Positions 28,358 through 36,881 of a stretch of DNA of 64,000 bases are shown piece by piece. Below the pieces are notes generated by a model, which searched no databases, was not told the DNA's origin, and saw only the letters and a list, made by a program, of their open reading frames with translations. Position 1 is the stretch's first letter. The number at the start of each line of letters is the position of its first letter. The translations under genes were made by a program, and so were the position numbers. The stretch lies in contig JAGXTH010000086.1 in NCBI GenBank assembly GCA_018333475.1, positions 62,001 to 126,000 of the forward strand, in the 5' to 3' direction. The DNA is from Simkania sp. (lineage in GTDB: Bacteria; Chlamydiota; Chlamydiia; Chlamydiales; Rhabdochlamydiaceae).

Positions 28358-29673
28358 TCCAGCAATTGGAGCAAGAAACATCTCCCGCCACACTAAAAGA
28401 ATTGCTTGATAAACTTGGGCCCGATTTTAAGGAACGCAGCGTGCGGCGATGGCTCTCTGAAATGTTAAAGCAAGGATTCCTTGAAAAGATCGGAAATCGT
28501 CGATCTAGTAAATATCAACTTTTGCAGAATGCTGCTCTGCGACGAGTGCATCCCTGTTTTACTCCACTAAGCCTCTCTGCCATTATGTTGGTACGCAGAC
28601 CCATCTATGAACGTGCTCCCGTTGCCTATGACAACACATGGTTTGACCAATATCAACCTAACCAGACTTTTTATCTTTCTCTCGACTTAAGAACCCAATT
28701 GTACAAGGAGGGCAAACGGTCGAAAAAAGAAGACCCAGCTGGCACTTATGCCCATCATATTTTCAACCGTCTGCTTATCGATCTTTCTTACAATTCTTCT
28801 CGTTTAGAAGGAAATACCTACTCCTTATTAGACACACAACGGCTTGTCCTAGAGGGAAAGGGCGCCGAAGGAAAACTCGATGAAGAAAAAATTATGATTC
28901 TAAATCACAAAGAGGCCATTCGATATCTAGTTGATCAAGCTCCTTATCTCACCGTGACCATGCCGACTTTTTGTACACTTCATTATTTTCTTGCAGACGG
29001 GCTCGTAGAGGCCCGCCACGCAGGAAAAATCCGTGATCACGGCGTTCGCATAGGAGGTTCAACCTATATTCCTTTCGAAGACCCAAGACAATTAGAACAT
29101 CAACTAGAATGCATAGCTCAAAAGGCCTCCCTGATTGAAAATCCTTATGAGCAAAGTTTTTTTCTTCTTGTGCATATGACTTATCTACAACCCTTCACCG
29201 ATGTGAATAAGCGAACAGCGCGTCTTAGCGCTAATATTCCCCTTGTAAAGCACAACCTTGTTCCCCTCTCATTTAATGATGTTGAAAGGGTAGACTACAC
29301 TTCAGCTGTGCTCGCCATTTATGAGCTGCAGGATGTGCAACCTCTTATTGACCTGTACGCCTTTTCTTATTTACGAACCTGTGCAATGTATGACTCTACC
29401 GTCAAGGCTCTTGGATTTGATGAAGTGCGCGTTCGCTACAGGATGCAAAGAAGGCTTATTTTACGCGAGATCCTTATTCAAGGGTTGCATGAAGATTCTC
29501 TTAATGGGTATATCGCTGCTCAAGATTTCAAGCACATCAGAGAAAAAGATCGAAAAGCTTTTGTTGAAGATATTTTTGAAGATCTACAGCAAATGGATGA
29601 AAGTCGAATTGCTGGATTAGGTGTCACTGTCAAGGAGCTCAAAAAATGGCAAGCCTCTTCCAAGAAAATGTAA
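28306..29673 (+). CDS. Fic family protein with N-terminal winged-helix-like domain
   Basis: YLQPFTDVNKRTARLSANIPLVKHNL (Fic-core-like); SSRLEGN inhibitory-helix-like motif; N-terminal LKELLDKLGPDFKERSVRRWLSEMLKQGFLEKIGNRRSSKYQL. Confidence 0.85.
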   Translation: MQKQGHFMDFTGKKLAVFQQLEQETSPATLKELLDKLGPDFKERSVRRWLSEMLKQGFLEKIGNRRSSKYQLLQNAALRRVHPCFTPLSLSAIMLVRRPIYERAPVAYDNTWFDQYQPNQTFYLSLDLRTQLYKEGKRSKKEDPAGTYAHHIFNRLLIDLSYNSSRLEGNTYSLLDTQRLVLEGKGAEGKLDEEKIMILNHKEAIRYLVDQAPYLTVTMPTFCTLHYFLADGLVEARHAGKIRDHGVRIGGSTYIPFEDPRQLEHQLECIAQKASLIENPYEQSFFLLVHMTYLQPFTDVNKRTARLSANIPLVKHNLVPLSFNDVERVDYTSAVLAIYELQDVQPLIDLYAFSYLRTCAMYDSTVKALGFDEVRVRYRMQRRLILREILIQGLHEDSLNGYIAAQDFKHIREKDRKAFVEDIFEDLQQMDESRIAGLGVTVKELKKWQASSKKM

Positions 29674-29772
29674 ACTCGTTGGACATTTCTTAAAGACCAG
29701 AACAGCGGATTTCTTCCCCTCAAATCCGTGAAAATTTCCTCTGATGCTGAAGACTTAACTCCAAAATTCAAG

Positions 29773-30765
29773 TTAAGAACAAAGATATGGAACCATTCTC
29801 TTTGCAGCATAGCTAATAATAAAATCCGCTCCAGCCCGCTTAATACTTAACAAGCTTTCATAAAAGACGCGGTCGGCATTAAGAAATCCTTTCTCTTCAG
29901 CTGCCATCACCATGGCATATTCTCCAGAAACATGATAAGCGCAGATGGGCAATCTCGTTTGTTCTCTCATAGCTCGAATTACATCTAGATATAGAAGTGC
30001 TGGTTTCACCATGAGAATATCAGCGCCTTCCTCTTCATCGAGATGCGCTTCCCTCATCGCTTCCCGTACATTTGCGGGATTCATCTGATATGTTTTTTTA
30101 TCGCCAAACAAAAGGCTAGAACCTACCGCTTCGCGAAAAGGAGCATATAGAGAAGAGGCGTACTTGGCACAATAAGACAAAATCCCCGTGTGAGAAAACC
30201 CTTGGGTATCAAGGGCCTTTCGAATAGCTCCTACTCTACCATCCATCATATCGCTGGGCGCTACAAAGTCAGAGCCACAGTGAGCATGAAGAATAGCCAT
30301 TTGGTTGAGAATTTCAATCGTTTGGTCATTATGCACATCCCCTTGAACAATCACTCCATCATGACCGTGTGAGGTGAATGGATCCAACGCGATGTCGCTA
30401 ATCACACACATCTTTGGTACATCTCTTTTAATGGCCCTTATTGCTCGTGGAATGAGCCCGTCCGGGTCGAGCGCTAAGCTTGCATTGTCATCTTTTAGAT
30501 GAGGTGCTATTGCAGGAAATATTGCAATCGCAGGAATCCCCAACATGTACAACGCTTTGACTTCTTCGATGAAAAGATCGATGGACAATCTCTCAATACC
30601 TGGCAAGCTGTGGATGATTTCTTTTTGTTGCTCCCCTTCAATCACAAATAAAGGAGCTACAAGATCTGCTGGAGAAAGCCTTGTCTCTTCAACAAGAGAG
30701 CGAATAGCGGGATTTTTTCGGTTGCGTCGAGGCCGTTTTAACATATGCAGGCGATCGTATGTCAA
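29773..30765 (-). CDS. hemB: Delta-aminolevulinic acid dehydratase (porphobilinogen synthase)
   Basis: RPRRNRKNPAIRSLVEETRLSPADLVAPLFVIEG; APSDMMDGRVGAIRKALD; GADILMVKPALLYLDVI. Confidence 0.98.
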   Translation of the reverse strand: MTYDRLHMLKRPRRNRKNPAIRSLVEETRLSPADLVAPLFVIEGEQQKEIIHSLPGIERLSIDLFIEEVKALYMLGIPAIAIFPAIAPHLKDDNASLALDPDGLIPRAIRAIKRDVPKMCVISDIALDPFTSHGHDGVIVQGDVHNDQTIEILNQMAILHAHCGSDFVAPSDMMDGRVGAIRKALDTQGFSHTGILSYCAKYASSLYAPFREAVGSSLLFGDKKTYQMNPANVREAMREAHLDEEEGADILMVKPALLYLDVIRAMREQTRLPICAYHVSGEYAMVMAAEEKGFLNADRVFYESLLSIKRAGADFIISYAAKRMVPYLCS

Positions 30766-30843
30766 AGAAGTTTTTTTGAGTAGATGATTCCTAATCGACC
30801 TTGTACATTTCCCTAAAACCCTTAATTTTCAGGTATAGAGGAG

Positions 30844-31179
30844 TTAGCATCTCGTAACAACTGCAAGCGAATCTGCTGATTTTTTTTGCGTACATTTACC
30901 CAACAAAAAGCTACTCACATACAGCGCACACTTAAAGGAACCAGCTTCTATGAATTTGGGAAATAGCTCTTCGCAAGCAAACATAAGCAGTTGGGCCAGA
31001 GAGCCCTCCTCGTATTCATGAATAGCTGTTGCCGCTAACTCTTCTTGTTGTCGATCCCATGTCATAATGACCACATAGATGTTTTGTTTCCTTGTACGGA
31101 AGTAAAAAAAATTTGTCAAATTGTAGCATGGTTCAAAGTTGGGGAACGCTTGAGAAGCCCTCTGCATACATCTAAACAA
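30844..31179 (-). CDS. Hypothetical protein (start uncertain, perhaps the internal MTWDRQQEE)
   Basis: ORF only; no family recognised. Confidence 0.4.
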   Translation of the reverse strand: MFRCMQRASQAFPNFEPCYNLTNFFYFRTRKQNIYVVIMTWDRQQEELAATAIHEYEEGSLAQLLMFACEELFPKFIEAGSFKCALYVSSFLLGKCTQKKSADSLAVVTRC

Positions 31180-31261
31180 CAGGCGTTATACCAATTCTGA
31201 TTGACTGATAAGGTTTCTGCGTTTAAATTCTTTGATCAATTTAATTTCAAACATGTAAATT

Positions 31262-31972
31262 ATGGCATTTATACCTTCTCATCGGTCACGCGCACTTCGT
31301 TCTAGCTCAGACCTTGACCCTTCCAACCCCTTTCCATCAGAAGCGCCAGCTACCGACCATTCTTCATCTTCTGTTTTCAGCATATCCCCATCTGAATTAG
31401 AGCTTGAAGCCTCTCTAATGGAAGCAATGCGAACCTGCCAAGTGTCACCTATCCAAGGCCCCTCTTCAGAAGTGTCTTCTCACCTTGCAAGAAAACAACA
31501 TATTCAGGAAAAAATTTTCGATCTAGTTTTCGCGCAAAAAGAAGAAACTCTGCTCCAAGAACTCCAATACCTCTCATCCCAATTAGACGCGCTGCAAAGA
31601 CTCCCTCGTTTAATGGATTCTGCATATGCTCCTAGTTCCCCCTCTCCTGAGATAGCACCCAGCAACCTCTGCGAAAGAGAGGCCCCTGCGCAAGAAAATC
31701 TTCCACCCATAGAAGATCTGCCTGAAGAGAGAGAAACATTGCCTTTGCAAGCAACTATCACCTCATGCGTGCAAAAACAAATACAAATACAACTTCAGCT
31801 AGACAGCCTACACACTCAACGTCTGCAGCTACATCGCCTCTTAGATCTTTTTGTAGAGGCAGATCGAGCTGCACAAGTTGCACAACTTCCAAACCCTCTT
31901 CTGTCAGCGTTTGCACAAATAGCAACACCCCGCACGAAAAGAAGCAGATCTTCTATTAACGATGAGGATTAG
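31262..31972 (+). CDS. Hypothetical Ser/Pro/Gln-rich protein with basic C-terminal KRSRSS segment
   Basis: 236 aa ORF; low-complexity N-terminus, coiled-coil-like QL-rich C-terminal half. Confidence 0.6.
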   Translation: MAFIPSHRSRALRSSSDLDPSNPFPSEAPATDHSSSSVFSISPSELELEASLMEAMRTCQVSPIQGPSSEVSSHLARKQHIQEKIFDLVFAQKEETLLQELQYLSSQLDALQRLPRLMDSAYAPSSPSPEIAPSNLCEREAPAQENLPPIEDLPEERETLPLQATITSCVQKQIQIQLQLDSLHTQRLQLHRLLDLFVEADRAAQVAQLPNPLLSAFAQIATPRTKRSRSSINDED

Positions 31973-32211
31973 CCCTACTCTTATCCTTAAGAGCACGGTC
32001 CTTTACAGCATTACTAGTGCTTTGTTCTCTGTTTTTTTGGCACATTGCCAACTCTTGTAGACAAGCATTAGCATCCATTCCGATGCTGATTATTCTGTTT
32101 TCTTGTGCAACGGTGCACACTCTTGACAGAAGGGAATTCTCACAGGCATACTCCATTTGTATTAGTCTTCACGCAAACTCGCCCTTATCAATGCCTGTTA
32201 GGGACTTGTCG

Positions 32212-33099
32212 ATGAAGCCAAAAGACTTTACACACCATCGGGAGTTCCTATCCATGCCGGTCGTTACATTTTGTTCTTTTAAGGGGGGCACTGCTAAAAC
32301 GTCTACCGCCTTGCATCTCGGCGCATGCCTAGCAAAATATCATAAGAAAAAAGTGCTGCTTATTGATTTTGATGCACAAGCCAACTTAAGTACAGGTGTT
32401 GGCATTGAATTTGATTGTCTAGAAACCATGCCACTTGTCCTTAGGGGAGAAAAAGAGCTTAAGGACATTATTCGTAATACTAGCATTAAACATCTTGATA
32501 TTGCTCCAGCCAATGTTTATCTCGACGGCATTGAATCGACTAGCCCTCTTGCTATGGACCTTTATAGTCACGAAAGACTGCGTAAAGTATTGAAAGGGTG
32601 GGAGGAGATCTACGATTTTATCTTTATTGACACTCCACCTTCCTTAGGGTGGCTTACACAATCCGCTTTTTTTGCTTCTCGTTACACAGTGATTTGTGTG
32701 ACACCAGAGCCCTATTCCATGCTAGGCCTTAATCGCCTACGGGAACATCATAATAGTGTCAAAGAAAACCATCCTTTGAGTTGTCTAGGAGTATTGATTT
32801 CCTTTTGGGATAAACAGGGAAGCACAAATACGGCCTATCTAGAGGCTATCGAAGCTTCTTTCCCTAATAAAGTCTTTGAAGCTAAGATTCGTAAGGATAT
32901 TTCCATTACTAAAGCGATCTTTCACGGAAAACCTGTTTTTTTGACTAATGAAAAAGCTAGAGCCTGTCAGGACTACAGAAGCCTGGGTAAAGAATTTCTC
33001 GCACGTCTAACCCACATCCAACAAACAGAAAAAATCGAAACTGCCGTTGAAAATCTAGTAACAAAAAAGAAACCTCAAAAAGCACACGCAGGAAAATAA
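32212..33099 (+). CDS. ParA-family ATPase (pGP5-D-like)
   Basis: VVTFCSFKGGTAKTSTALHLGACLAKYHKKKVLLIDFDAQANLSTGVG deviant Walker A; FIFIDTPPSLGWLTQSAFFAS; start at 32212 or 32254. Confidence 0.9.
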   Translation: MKPKDFTHHREFLSMPVVTFCSFKGGTAKTSTALHLGACLAKYHKKKVLLIDFDAQANLSTGVGIEFDCLETMPLVLRGEKELKDIIRNTSIKHLDIAPANVYLDGIESTSPLAMDLYSHERLRKVLKGWEEIYDFIFIDTPPSLGWLTQSAFFASRYTVICVTPEPYSMLGLNRLREHHNSVKENHPLSCLGVLISFWDKQGSTNTAYLEAIEASFPNKVFEAKIRKDISITKAIFHGKPVFLTNEKARACQDYRSLGKEFLARLTHIQQTEKIETAVENLVTKKKPQKAHAGK

Positions 33100-33102
33100 T
33101 CC

Positions 33103-33864
33103 ATGTCGAGGGAAAATAAAGAAGCTTCTTCTTTTCTAGCTAAATTCAAAAAACAAATTGAAGAGAGCCCTAAACAATCACATTCGACTTTAGCTGTTTT
33201 AGAAACACCCAATGCTTTTCGTTCTGTTTTTGCCATTCAAGATCTCGACCAAGTCGAGACTCAAGAACTCAAGCAACTTCTAGAAAATTCTGCTCCTGAA
33301 GATAAAGACCCCTACACTATACAACACGACTTTGATCTTTTAAAAAATATTACGGCTGAAATCAAGTCCATACAGAAACAAAGCATCCTGCTTCTCGGAG
33401 AACGAATCGTCAAGGCCAAGACCATTTTGGATTTCTATGGAAATGGCTTAACGACCTTTACGAAGTGGTTAGACGCTACATTTTCGAGTCGAAGAACCGC
33501 GTACAACTGTATGGCCTATCACGAATTTTACCACGCTTTGCCTTCTGATCACTTAAGACAACGTCTTAAACTGATGTCTTACAAAGCTGTGTACATGCTA
33601 GCTTCTAGAGCTGGAACTATGGAACAAAAGGTCAAAATCGTAGAAACTTACTACGCTCTCAAGCAGGAAGACATTATCCCGATCATTCAAGAAGCCTTTC
33701 CGGTACAAGAAACTGAAAAAAAAGGAGAGTCTGCTTTAGAAGGAGATCTTGAAGAATTAGAACGTGTTATAGAAAGGCTTTTTAGAAGAAGCCAGCAACT
33801 CAAACCCAAACACCGCCAGCGCCTCAAAGCCATCAAAGAACTCATGATCGGCCTTACTTTGTAG
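33103..33864 (+). CDS. Chlamydial plasmid protein pGP6-D-like
   Basis: AEIKSIQKQSILLLGERIVKAKTILDFYGNGLTTFTKWLDATFSSRRTAYNCMAYHEFYHALPSDHLRQRLKLMSYKAVYMLASRAGTMEQKVKIVETY; directly follows parA. Confidence 0.85.
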   Translation: MSRENKEASSFLAKFKKQIEESPKQSHSTLAVLETPNAFRSVFAIQDLDQVETQELKQLLENSAPEDKDPYTIQHDFDLLKNITAEIKSIQKQSILLLGERIVKAKTILDFYGNGLTTFTKWLDATFSSRRTAYNCMAYHEFYHALPSDHLRQRLKLMSYKAVYMLASRAGTMEQKVKIVETYYALKQEDIIPIIQEAFPVQETEKKGESALEGDLEELERVIERLFRRSQQLKPKHRQRLKAIKELMIGLTL

Positions 33865-33884
33865 AGGCTTTGAATCTACGTAAA

Positions 33885-34052
33885 AGAGACTCCTGCATAA
33901 CTCAGTACCTTTGGAAAAAATGATTCGTTTTGGCGAGATTTCGGATTTGAGCGAGCCCACATATGCGAGACATCTCATAGGGGGCGAGCAAAAAACGAAA
34001 GATCGCAAAACGAGCATTTTTAACGAAGGTACTGAGTTATGCAGGAGTCTCT
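33885..34052. repeat. MITE-like element, family B (168 bp, 27-bp perfect terminal inverted repeats)
   Basis: agagactcctgcataactcagtacctt (33885-33911) / aaggtactgagttatgcaggagtctct (34026-34052). Confidence 0.85.
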
Positions 34053-34061
34053 AAAAAGACA

Positions 34062-34925
34062 TTAGGCCTTCTTAAATGGTCGTGGTGGGGTTTTGTCCAG
34101 AAAAGCTAGTATAGCTCCACCAATAATAAGCGCTGTTCCCACCCAAACCAATACATCTGGGACCTCACCGAAAATCAACCATCCCGCAAGCCCCCCAAAA
34201 ACAACGCTTAAGTAGTTAAACATGCTCGCTTTTGTAGCAGGTGCATGGGTATAGGTTTTGGTCAGCACATATTGAAATACTGTACTAAGCACACCGATTA
34301 CTCCCAAATATCCCCAGTCCATCCAATGTGAAATCGGTTTCCAAGTCACAATCATCGGGTAAAGACCTAACACGGTCGAAAGAGTAAAGTAATAGAGCAA
34401 AATTTTTTCAACAGACTCATTTTTGGACAATAAACGAACTCCCATAACAGCAATCGATGAGCTTAAGCCGGTCATCACCCCAAATAAACTTCCCCATGTC
34501 AAAAGCGCTGCGCCAGGTCGCAATAAAATTACCACCCCTAAAAACCCGATTCCTGCTGCCACAAATCGCCATTTAGATACTAACTGTCGAAGCCAAATCA
34601 TCACTAATATAGGCATAAAAAGCGGCGCTGTATTGGACAAGGTCACTGCATTCACAAGAGGAATCAAAGCCACTGCATATACATAAAAATATACAGACAT
34701 AAATCCAGCAATCCCTCGAACTAAATGTTTAGGGACCTCTCGCATGGAAAAATGCGTATTTCGAAAAGATGCTACTAATAGAATGAAGGGGAGACCTGTT
34801 GCAAATCGAAAAAAAACAATGGTCTCATTAGGTATATCTGCTGCCAACTTAACAAAAACAGCCATGGCTGCGCTTGTGAGCGCAGTCAAAATTCCATATA
34901 AAAAGCCATGAGATTCTTTATGCAT
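34062..34925 (-). CDS. DMT superfamily (EamA) transporter
   Basis: ~10 TM segments in two repeats; LSSSIAVMGVRLLSKNE; LSVVFGGLAGWLIFGEVPDVLVWVGTALIIGGAIL. Confidence 0.85.
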   Translation of the reverse strand: MHKESHGFLYGILTALTSAAMAVFVKLAADIPNETIVFFRFATGLPFILLVASFRNTHFSMREVPKHLVRGIAGFMSVYFYVYAVALIPLVNAVTLSNTAPLFMPILVMIWLRQLVSKWRFVAAGIGFLGVVILLRPGAALLTWGSLFGVMTGLSSSIAVMGVRLLSKNESVEKILLYYFTLSTVLGLYPMIVTWKPISHWMDWGYLGVIGVLSTVFQYVLTKTYTHAPATKASMFNYLSVVFGGLAGWLIFGEVPDVLVWVGTALIIGGAILAFLDKTPPRPFKKA

Positions 34926-35000
34926 CTTTTAATGCACCGTATAGAACTCTGCTTATTTTGGAAAGAGTTCTACAGGCTCAAAGACCTAGCCCCTTGGCTT

Positions 35001-35519
35001 TTAGAAATACACAGGAGAAACAATTACCCCTTGCTGAAATGCTTCCCAAGACACCCTCACCAACTCACGTTGACCCTGTAGAGAGACCAAAGTATATTGA
35101 GCTTGCCAAAACCTTGTTAAATCTCCGGCTCCCCAGGCCTCTTGAGCAGCCGCTCCATACTCTGCTATTTGCATCTCTATTACACTGAGCGTGTAAGAAA
35201 ACTCCTCATCTCTTGATGTATCTATCTGGAGAAGCTCTTGAGAAAACTCTGGAGGAGGAGGAAGCACATCAACTCCCTGTGATAGCTCAGCAGAAGATAC
35301 AGTGGTTTTTGGCGGAAATCCTGGAGGAGGACCTTTGTGGCTAAAACCAGGTATTGCCTCGGAAGGAGCAGGGGCTTGACTCAAAGTAGAAATAGAAAAG
35401 AAACTACTTTGCAATGTGGGTGCAACGGGATTGTCTAAAGGCGTTTCACCAAAAGCGTTTGGAGCCGTATAGGCACCAAGCCAATCAGTGCCATCTCCTA
35501 CTAAGGGCGGAGTACTCAT
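35001..35519 (-). CDS. Hypothetical Pro/Ser-rich protein
   Basis: 172 aa; GPPPGFPPKTT, VLPPPPEFSQELLQIDTSRDEEF; no family recognised. Confidence 0.55.
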   Translation of the reverse strand: MSTPPLVGDGTDWLGAYTAPNAFGETPLDNPVAPTLQSSFFSISTLSQAPAPSEAIPGFSHKGPPPGFPPKTTVSSAELSQGVDVLPPPPEFSQELLQIDTSRDEEFSYTLSVIEMQIAEYGAAAQEAWGAGDLTRFWQAQYTLVSLQGQRELVRVSWEAFQQGVIVSPVYF

Positions 35520-35639
35520 AAGACCTCAAAAAATAGCATCCATTGTAAGTAAAATCACCGTGACCAACAGAAATGCGTTGGAGCTACTAAAACACATTTC
35601 CTAAGCTTAAACACTTGGACGAGCGAGGATCTTACGCCA

Positions 35640-36881
35640 TCAATTGGAAAAACTCAATAGATAAGAGTGCCCCATCATGGTTCCTAATTGCATAAGAAGA
35701 ATGACTACTGCAATCACCATAACGCTTATGAGCAAGGGCTTTCCACCAAAGACTCTATACGATGTAGGCTGTGTTTGTTTTCTGCCCATCCATACAATCA
35801 TAGCAGGAAGAAATCCAAATAGAATATTAGCACAAAATCCCCCAGCAAAATTCAATGCTTTAAAAAACAACTGCGGATAAATCAATGCCAGCACAAGCGG
35901 AGGAAGTAGCGCTAATGCACACAGTCCTAACGATTCCTTGCTGCCAGATATTTGTTTTTTAAGCCCATCAGCTAAAAAATGGACAAGTCCCAGTGATTGG
36001 GCAAGAAAAGAAGTCAGGATAGCAAAAAAAGCTAGTATTTGAGCAAAAGTACTAATCCAAGATACACCTAAGACCCCAGCCATTGCTTGCGCAGCCTCTC
36101 GGTCCATGCTCAAACTCTCTTTGATGCCAGAAGGCCCCTCTAATGGCACGACGCCAAGGACAATGATTTCCCAAATCAGGTAAATCACTAAAGCAAAAAC
36201 GCTGCCTCCCACAATGGCTTGCTTTACTCGTTTGAGATCGCCCTGTAAATAATTCGTAATACTTGGAATCATATTATGAAAACCAAAAGCAATGATGAGT
36301 ACAGGCAGAGAAAACACTGCATATTCTGCATCTGTATATTCCAATAAAGCGGGCTTTACATGTTCCATACCTAAAAAAACAAGGCCTAAAAAAGCCACTA
36401 TTTTCCCCACCATAAGCACGCGATTCCATAGGTCAACTTGGCGAGTGCCAAACAGCACAATAGAACCAAATAAGCCTACAAAAAAAAGGCTTCCCGCCCA
36501 ATCAGGAAGCGTGAAAGGAAGAATTCCACCCAACATTGTCGAAGTCAGATTGCCGCTACCGGAAATATAGGCCACAGATAGCGCGTAAAAAAGAAATAGA
36601 TACAATACCCAGCTAATAGACCGTCCGAGTTGCCCTAAAGAGTGACCTGCCATAGAAACAATATTTACTTGGGCTTTAAACCAGCCGTTGATTTCCACCA
36701 TGAGAAATGCACTGGTCAACATAAAGGCCCACGCGATGAGAAACATCACGATAGAAGGGAAAAATCCAGCTAGCCCTGTTATGATAGGCAATGCAAGCAT
36801 TCCAGCCCCCACACAACTTCCAGCAATGAGAAGCATAGCTCCGATAAGACTTCCGGAACCCTTTTGAGCCTTAGCTGTCAT
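35640..36881 (-). CDS. tyrP: Aromatic amino acid (tyrosine-type) permease
   Basis: GSLIGAMLLIAGSCVGAGMLALPIITGLAGFFPS; FGFHNMIPSITNYLQGDLKRVKQAIVGGS. Confidence 0.9.
   Translation of the reverse strand: MTAKAQKGSGSLIGAMLLIAGSCVGAGMLALPIITGLAGFFPSIVMFLIAWAFMLTSAFLMVEINGWFKAQVNIVSMAGHSLGQLGRSISWVLYLFLFYALSVAYISGSGNLTSTMLGGILPFTLPDWAGSLFFVGLFGSIVLFGTRQVDLWNRVLMVGKIVAFLGLVFLGMEHVKPALLEYTDAEYAVFSLPVLIIAFGFHNMIPSITNYLQGDLKRVKQAIVGGSVFALVIYLIWEIIVLGVVPLEGPSGIKESLSMDREAAQAMAGVLGVSWISTFAQILAFFAILTSFLAQSLGLVHFLADGLKKQISGSKESLGLCALALLPPLVLALIYPQLFFKALNFAGGFCANILFGFLPAMIVWMGRKQTQPTSYRVFGGKPLLISVMVIAVVILLMQLGTMMGHSYLLSFSN

Noticed and set aside
31185-31230. ttataccaattctgattgactgat as a possible solo MITE end resembling family C
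   Set aside because: Only a short ATACCAA match, with no second inverted arm or target duplication.
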